NCBI GenBank assembly: GCA_026874595.1
Contig: CM049307.1
Span: 43,656,362-43,720,361, forward strand
From: Sipunculus nudus
Lineage: Eukaryota; Annelida; Sipuncula; Golfingiida; Sipunculidae
Length of the DNA: 64,000 bases
Direction: 5' to 3'
The notes under the pieces were generated by a model. That model searched no databases. It had not been told where the DNA came from and was given only the letters and a program-made list of their open reading frames with translations. The position numbers were made by a program, and so were the translations under genes. Positions 51,601-60,700 of this stretch are shown here, piece after piece; the first letter of the stretch is position 1, and the number at the start of each line of letters is the position of its first letter.

Positions 51601-54600
51601 AAAATACTCCACAAAAATGTTATGTTCCAACAAACACAAGCCGTAACACAGCCATAAGAACAGGAACAACGTTTTAATACATGGAGCCATCTATACACAT
51701 GGAGACAATATAGCGGAAAAACACGTGTGTACCCACAAAGTAAGAGGCACTATGGGATATCACGGATACATTAAATAACGGAGGTCCTTAGTAGTAACAT
51801 GGAGTAAAATAATGAAAACACAACATTCCTCCCCGTTTAGATAATACTAGTATGGATGTTAATACAACAATACTGTCTCTGAAGTAATAATCAAGTGTTT
51901 TCAAACATGAGATATCAGTTTCCAAGTTACATAAGAATGCAGTTGACAACACTTCTCTGGCAACATGACGTACGGACTCGAAACAAATAATATGTGATTA
52001 AAGTAAGGAATGAGAGTACATGCAACTTAAGTATATATACAATCACGCAGTTTACAAGTCCAAACGATCTGGTTTACGAATGTTCCTTTTAGTTTTACGC
52101 CTGGTTTTAGCAAGGGGAACTTTAGAAGTCCCAGTGGTCACATTTTCCGCAGGCGCTGACGTTGAACAAGGTTCAACCAACCGAGCATTATCTTTACATG
52201 CACTGACATCAATAGAAATCTGTTCCTGACCAGCAGGAGCAGACTCATCAACAGGCACATTAAGTGGAACAACCGAGTCCTTTACTCGAGTAGGTACAGG
52301 TTGCTGTACAGTATCTGGTAATGGTTAATCACACTGCACAGAGTCACTAGGCTTAACAGCTGATTGTGACACATTCTCTGACTCTGTTTCATCATGCAAC
52401 TGATCCTCAGCAACATCATAACACCTTTTCAAATGATCTTGGTGACGTTTAAACACACGACCATCACTAAGTCTTACTGTATAGGTAAGAGGTGCTAATC
52501 TTTCTTGAATCACACCGGAGACCCATTTGGGTCCACGTGAAAAGTTGCGTGCGTATACGAGATCACCTACGTAGAAGTCACACTGGCGTACTCTCAAGTC
52601 ATGATGACTCTTCATCTGGTCTTGTTTAGCAAGTACCACCTCTTGAGTGTCCGGTCTAATAACATCAAAGCGTGTTCTGAGCTTACGCTTCATGAGCATT
52701 ACAGATGGAGCTTCATTTGTTGTGGAATGCGGTGTAACATTATATGTCAACAGAAATAGGTATAACCGTGATTCTAACGAACCATCTTTCGACTTTTTCA
52801 GTGCATTCTTAACTGACTGAACAGCTCTCTCTGCCAATCCGTTGTTCGACGGATGGTAAGGAGAAACCTTGACGTGTCTAATACGTGTCCATCGTAGCAG
52901 CAGAACTACTTGTATTCATCACATGCGCATCAATAAACTTGCTGCTACCATCGACAACAACTAAAATCATTTTACCTTCATAAGGTCCTGCGTAATCTAC
53001 ATTGACCCGACTCCATGGTGTTGTCGGCCATGACCAAGGGTTCAAAGGAGCGACTGTTGGTTTCCTACTAACCTCTTGACAAATATTACATTGACGCACG
53101 ACGTTCTCAATGTCCCTATCTAACCTTGGCCACCAGAAATATGAACGACACAAGGCCTTCATGCGGACCATACCTTGGTGTGTATCATGTAGGTCCTGTA
53201 ACAACAACTCTCGAAACTTTTCTGGAATCACAACTCGCGAACCCCATATGAGACAATCTCCTTGCACTGACAGTTCATTACGTCTCAAGAAATAGGGGCG
53301 GATTGGTTCGTTGTCTGGTTTAATGATTGGCCATCCGTTTAAGGTATACTGCATTACACGACTCAGCAAAGGATCTTTCCTCGTTTCTCTGGCTATATGC
53401 TTGGATGTCACAAGAGTCGATGTATCAACAAAATCCAACGAGAGCACAACATCACTTGGTTCTGGTACATCTGTTGGTTTATAAGGAGCAGGGAGCATAC
53501 TTAAGGCGTCCGCGTTGCTGTGAAGCATCCCTGGTCGATAAACAAGGGTGTAATCATAAGCACCTAGCAAGAGCGCCCATCGCTGAATGCGGGATGACGC
53601 CATATTCGAGGTTGCTCTGTTTTCCTTGAACAACCCTAATAAGGGTTTGTGATCCGTCACAATTGAAAATGAACGTCCATACAGGTATTTTAGAAAATGC
53701 TTAAGCCCAAAAATCACGGCAAGTCCCTCTTTCTCCACTTGCGCATACTTGCGTTCCGCCGTTGACAGAGTACGCGAGGCATAAGCAATAGGACGCTGCT
53801 CTCCGTTGGGCATTTCATGTGACAATACAACACCTACACCATAAGGTGATGCATCGCATTCAAGGAACAACTTTAACTCTGGCTGATAATGAACAAGCAC
53901 TTCTGAAGACTGCAACATCGCTTTGCTCTCAGCAAACGCATTTGCCTGCTGTTCACCCCAAGTCCATCTAACGTCCTGATGCAATAAATCATACAATGGC
54001 TTCAGCACTGTACTACAGTGTGGCAAGAACTTGTTATAATAGTTTAGCATGCCCAAGTATGAACGAAGTTCTGATACATTTTGCGGAGCTGGTGCATCAG
54101 TGATTCCTTGCAGTTTTGTGGGGTCTGGATGTATTCCCTCTGCGCTTATGACATGACCCAAATATGAAACCGACGATTGCGCAAACGAACATTTGCTACG
54201 TTTAAGCCGGAGACCGCTATCTAAAAGACGCTGAAGCACAGTTTCTACATTCTTTTTATGCTCTTCAGGTGTCCGACCACTGACTAATATGTCATCTAAG
54301 TACACAGCAGTCATAGGGATATTCTGTAACAACGACTCTAGTGTGCGTTGAAAAAGTCCTGGAGCTGCGCTTATTCCGTAAGGTAACCTATTGTACACCA
54401 TCAGTCCCTTCGGAGTATTAACCGCAGTCAACATTTGTGACTCGGAATCTAGCTGAAGTTGCTGATAAGCATTGCTTAGGTCTAACTTTGAGAAAACTGT
54501 ACCCCCAGACAGTTTTGCATACAGTTCGTCGATGTGTGGGAGGGGATAGCTATCACCTTTCGCTGCTTTGTTAATTGTGAGCTTGTAATCCCCACACAAT

Positions 54601-57438
54601 CTGATATCTCCGGAAGATTTTAACACAGGCACCAAAGGTGCAGCCCACTCACTAAAAGCTACTGGTCTTATTACACCTTGTTTTTCAAGACGATCCAGTT
54701 CATCTAAGACCTTGTTTTTCAATGAAAAAGGCACAGAACGAGCTTTATGAAAAACTGGGGTTACATCCTTATCAATGTGGATTTTCACTACTGTATCTTT
54801 AAGGAGACCAAGCTCATCCTTAAAGACTTCTTTGAACATGTCAGCAATGACAAAGTCTGTAACCTTGTTAACTTCCTTCCAGTTAATGGCTATCTCTCTC
54901 AACCAGTCACGGCCTAACAAGGTTAGACCTGATCCCGGAACTATTACCAGTTTTAGGTTTTTACATTGAGTTCCATACTGCACATTGACATTTACTTCCC
55001 CCTCAGGAGTCAGAAGTTCTCCAGTATATGTCCTCAAAGCCATATTTGATTTAAGCAACACTGGCTTAGCCCTTGAGTGACACAGATTCTTATATGCTGT
55101 ACTGTTCATAATAGTCACTGAACTGCCAGTATCTATTTCCATAATAGTGGGAACACCATTAATCTGAAGGGTAATTTGATATGTGTTAATCCGAGTCTGT
55201 GTACAATTATCATCATCAGTCATATGATACATATCCTGGTACTCCATTGTGTTAACACTAGAGGCCTGAGGCTGAGACTTGGCCTTCTTACAAACTCTAG
55301 CAAAATGGTTCCAACCGCCACAATTAGCACATTTCTTGCCCTGTGCTGGGCACTTGCGGGACCTTGGGTGAGGCCAATTACCGCCACAATGATAACAAGT
55401 CTTGGTCGTCTTTACCCTACTAGCATTACTGCCACTAGCACTAAGAGCATTACCGTTACTAGGCCCAGGATTATGGACAGGGGCTTTGACTGATTTCTTG
55501 AACTTCAGTTTATTAACACTCACCGGATGAGGCGTGGAAGACAACTTATCCTCCATAGCTTTTGTCTGCTGACGTAATGACTCCATTGTCCGCCCTAACT
55601 TTAAAAGTTCCATGAGTGTAAGTTGAGGTTTAAACAGTCCTTCTTCCCGCAGCTTAGATGATAAACACCGATGTATTATCTGGGATTTAATTTCCTTGTC
55701 TAGATCCATGAACTCACAGTTACTTGATAATGTCCGTAAACGGGCGTAAAATGTATCCAGACTTTCTCCAACCTCCTGTCTGGCTTCTCTGAACATGAAC
55801 AGTTCATATTCGAGGTTGCGTTTCGGTGCAAAGAAAGTCGACAGTGCTTTGCGGGCCGTATCATATTCCGTCTCCTCCCCCGCTGGCTCAGGCTCTGGTA
55901 ACGATTGAAAAACTGTGTAGAGTTCTTCCCCGATCAAATGAAGAAGCATGGCACGTTTTCTCGCGGGTTTGACGATATCCTCAGCAGCCAGGTAGTTGTC
56001 GAAGCGCGACAACCATCTCAGCCAACGCTGTGCAGCCGTATCACGATGCTCATACTGAAATATGGCCATGGAAAGTCCCTCTGTAGCCATAGTGGATTCT
56101 TCTGTCACCTTTCGTCGCCAATTTATGTTATGTTCCAACAAACACAAGCCGTAACACAGCCATAAGAACAGGAACAACGTTTTAATACATGGAGCCATCT
56201 ACACACATGGAGACAATATAGCGGAAAAACACGTGTGTACCCACAAAGTAAGAGGCACTATGGGATATCACGGATACATTAAATAACGGAGGTCCTTAGT
56301 AGTAACATGGAGTAAAATAATGAAAACACAACAAAAAAATACCCACTTATTTATATAAATATAAACTCATTAAACCGGAGAGGCTTAATATAGAATTATA
56401 TATCAGCCCGTGCCTTCTAAGTTGTTTATTATGAGGAACGACGAGGTTAACAATGAACAATGTAAAAATACACACAGGCTGCCATATCGCTGATCGTTTC
56501 TCCAGTAGCCCCGTCTGTTTATTGCATGCGCACATTTGGAACAAGATACGTATCCCGAAAAAAAATGAGCTCTTCAACACGTGCTGTTGAGCCTGGCTAA
56601 ATATAACATACGGAACGTGTATGTAATATACAACTTACAGCGGACGGCCATGGCTGGGACAGAAGGGTGTTTCGGTATCACTGCAGAGATATGCAAAGGT
56701 GAACAATATAGGGGAGTAATCGCGTACATTTTTGCCTAATTGGCACGATATGAGTGGTAAGGTAAGGACACTTGTTCAGAACAACACGTCTGTTATAACA
56801 GTTATATTCGTTCGCTATCAATGAGGTGAGCAAAGGTGAACAATATGAGGGAGCAATCGCGTGCGTTTTTGCCTAATTGGCAAGATCAGAGCGATAAGCT
56901 AATAGACAATGGGCCAACTGTAGGCCCCTAACCCCCAGCCAGGCGTCAGCCAAGCGACCATTGGTCAAATATTTGCAATCATTTGGAAGATATTACGGAG
57001 AAGATCATAAGTGCCGTTTGGAATTTTTGGCAATATTAACCCTATAGGCCGCCATTTTAAATATATAATGGAATAATTATTTCAGCATATTTTTGTCAGT
57101 CCTCGTATATTTTTCAATATATTACCGAAGTATAAATAATAATTATTAAGTAATATTAGATAGCTAATGCTGATCTCCTCTCAGTATAAATGTCTACCGT
57201 TCGATATCTGTTGATTTTTGACCACTTATGCTTTTATTTTGAATATATATATACATATATATAATGAGGTATCAAATTATGCCATAATAAACAAAGATAT
57301 TGCAGTGCAGGTCATACTTATGAGTGGAGATTGATAATGATTTTGACCTTGTATGCCGTCATTTTGAATATATAATTATCCAAATGCAGAAATCACATTT
57401 TTGTTGAAGTATCTTTACTATGAATTGTGATATATGTA

Positions 57439-57491
<53 letters not shown>

Positions 57492-57665
57492 ACATAGGTT
57501 TTTTTTGGTCAAAGAATCCAATTTTGAAAATTTTTCAGAAGCGCAAATTTCTAAATAATGCTCACATGGATTACCTTCACATTTGCTGTTAAGTATATAT
57601 GTTACAACTTATGTAATGTTATGTAATTTCTTTTTATATATGGCATATATTGGTTCATTTCTTCT

Positions 57666-57717
<52 letters not shown>

Positions 57718-60700
57718 TATTTATATATTTGGGCAATATTTGGAAAAGGACTTAAAATATCACTCTTTAATTATGGAAATCGGATTCATTGACCAAGAAA
57801 ACCTAAGTATAGATATATCATATTTCATATTTAAGATACTGGAATATAAATTTAATTTCCTCATGTGTCTGATTATATATTCAAAATGGCGACATGCAAG
57901 GCCAACTCTATTTTCAATTTCAAATCGTAATTAAGGCCTGCACTGAAAAATGATTTTAATTATGACATAATTTGATCATGAGTATTTGTTTTGTATTCCT
58001 TCGGCTTGACAAAAAAATGGCGCATTGCATAATTTTTTTTTCATACATTGATGATGTTATGCGGACACTACCTCCTCATTATATATTTAAAATTGAAGCC
58101 TTAATGGTCAAAATGACCAAATATCAAATGACAGGCATATTTAGTCAACATTAGCTAGCAAATATTACTTCACAATTGTTATCTTTACTTTGATTATTAT
58201 ATTTAGAATAATATGAGGATTGAAAAAAAATATTTGCAAACAATTATCTCATTATATATTCAAAATGGCGGCCAACAGATCCAAAATTTCCGTTAATCCT
58301 AAATCGTAATTATGATCAGTTCTATAATAATTATCCAAATAACTGAATTTATTACTTCAACAGTGATTTTCTTGAATTACATCTTGACAACACCAAACTT
58401 GGTGAATTTCATGATAACTCTGGTTGTATTATGCTGAAGTTATGCAAAACAGCGACTTCATCATTATTCAAAATGGCGGCTTGCAAGGCCAAAATCTCCA
58501 ACGGACGCCTGGCAGACAACCAGATCCTGAAAGAGCAGATCTTTAAGTATACAAAAAATATCACCTCATAAAATCTCAGAGGGGGGATTATTTCGGATTT
58601 TGGCCCATGGCCTTAAAGTACACTTGTTCAGATCAACACGCCTGTTAACACCCTTCTCTATCCCTGAGGTAAGCAAGTTTAAACAATATCGGGGAGAAAT
58701 CGCGATAATTGGCTCGATATTAATGATAAGTTAGGTAAAGTTGTCCAGAGCAACACGTCTGTTGACACATTTATATACTTTACATAGGATTTGGTGCAAT
58801 TCTGAACGGTGGGGGGGGGGGGGGGGGGGGATTGCATTTAGGGTGAAGCGACTGAAAGAGGCTAGGTGTGGGAGGATGTATCCCCCTTATAGAATCATGC
58901 GTATCAAGTTAAAAGTACCACATCTATATCCTTATAACAATCTCTTCAGGTCACCGTCGTTTAATTTGACTCAAAACCATCAGCGTGCATAGACATATAT
59001 GAACAAAAAATACTGAGATGCAATGAATACCACACTTACATGAAATTTTATATGTTTTTTTTTAAATCAGCGTGAACAAGAACAATTGATGAAACACTGA
59101 CCAGATTTCAGTGGGTTAGATAATATTTAGATAAAATTAAGATAATATGAATATTGTGTGTGAATAATGACAAAATGCGTATAAATAATATAGAAATATT
59201 AGTTTTTTGTAACCTCCTACATGAGCCAGTCATGTGGTGTATAACCTTGACATATGTATCGACAAAATTCATATATTCACTCATATGCATGACAGAGGCT
59301 TTTCAGTCTGTGACGGGAACAATGCTGAAAATTTTAGAACTGCAGGAATATGGAATAACATCTGCACAATTTCCATTACACCCCCATCATACGAAAGGCG
59401 ATCTCGCTGCGATAACCGAATTAGGCCAGATCGCCGTAGAGCGCAGCCATAGTTAGCCGTGACAACCCGACTCTTTAGGCAATCGGATAATTGGGCTGGT
59501 AAGCCTACTCGAGTCGTGATACTAGTAATATGGAGGAATGTATTGCAGTGGTCTAGCATCTGGTTGCATTCATATTGTGAAAAATGGCCCATAAATCTCA
59601 ATATTATGCTTGGAATGGTGAATAAACACAATAGTATATGTGTGAGCTCGCAACCCAAACTGAAACACCGTCCATGGACAATGGTCATTTCCTGTGTCGT
59701 CTGCAAGTTGCCTGCGTCCTGTAACCCGTGCAAGCCATGCTTGTGTTCATGCGGTCATAAATTCAACAAACATGCCGAGGGTTTTACCAATGTGCTGGGT
59801 TAAACAGGAACTTTTCTCGCTCATGTTTGGTATAATTAGAAAGTACACAAAATATGCTATCGAATGGTCTGGTTTATGTTGATTGACAGTGTACCTGTAG
59901 CCCATGAAGCGTTGTCAGAAATGACGAAAATATTTGCATCTTCATAAGGCCTTATAATGCGATCCTCATACGTAGATGTCATGGCGCTAGTAATCTGGTC
60001 GTAATGCCAGAGGGTCAATATGACGCTAAGCCCAAGTGGCTTAAGTTTTCATGAGCTTCGTAGGAGCGAGATAGTGTCGCCTTGGGTCGTCATATGTTCA
60101 CCATGAACGCCATGAGTGGCGACCAGTTTTGAACATGGACAAAATTTCCGCCGTGGGGTCGCCGTGGATTAAAAGCGCAGTCAGATCGGAATTCGATCGC
60201 CATCAGTGTCCCAGTAGCGCAGTACCAGCTTCCTGACAGCGCAGGTCGATCGCCAGTAAACATGGTAGCATCGGTCTATCTGTTTCGCTCCTGCTGCCTC
60301 CTTTTGGCCACTGTCAGCTGTTCGTGCAGCAGCATGATCCGTTGGCCTTGCAGACAGGCCAGTTGTAGCATGTAATTTCTGCCCACGCTGACATGTATGG
60401 CTTCACTAAACTTTCTTACACTGGTCATGTTATGTTTAATATAGTCAACAATGGGAACCATGACAACCACCGACCGCCAGTCTGAAGCAGCGCAGTAGCA
60501 TCTACCCTCGCGCGCAGGTCCGTTGTCTTGATCGCAGACGGATCGGGGGCCGGTTGCTGCGGCATCATCATGATCGCAGCCCTGTTGTGGACTGAGCTCT
60601 TCAGTGGGTAGTAATACATCGCAGACGGATCGGGGGCCGGTTGCTGCGGCATCATCATGATCGCAGCCCTGTTGTGGACTGAGCTCTTCAGTGGGTAATA

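Larger units (their letters stand above)
51618..56333 (-). mobile_element. Ty3/gypsy LTR retrotransposon (4.7 kb)
   Basis: Complete structure on the minus strand: 208-bp LTRs at 56126-56333 (5') and 51618-51825 (3') with TG...CA ends and a single mismatch. AAAAA flanks both sides as a 5-bp target duplication. A primer-binding-type TGGCGACGAAAGG follows the 5' LTR, and a polypurine tract AAACGGGGAGGAA abuts the 3' LTR. Gag and pol are in a single frame, as in Mag/Steamer-type gypsy elements. It sits in intron 1 of gene 2, antisense to it. Near-identical LTRs mean a recent insertion, yet its integrase is broken (see coding entries). Confidence 0.97.

Noticed and set aside
53110-55493. Plus-strand open frames of 60-105 codons
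   Set aside because: Antisense shadows of the gypsy gag-pol frame.
59281-59803. Overlapping 150-codon minus and 114-codon plus open frames
   Set aside because: No known motif, no splice or promoter support, and they overlap antisense. Left uncalled.
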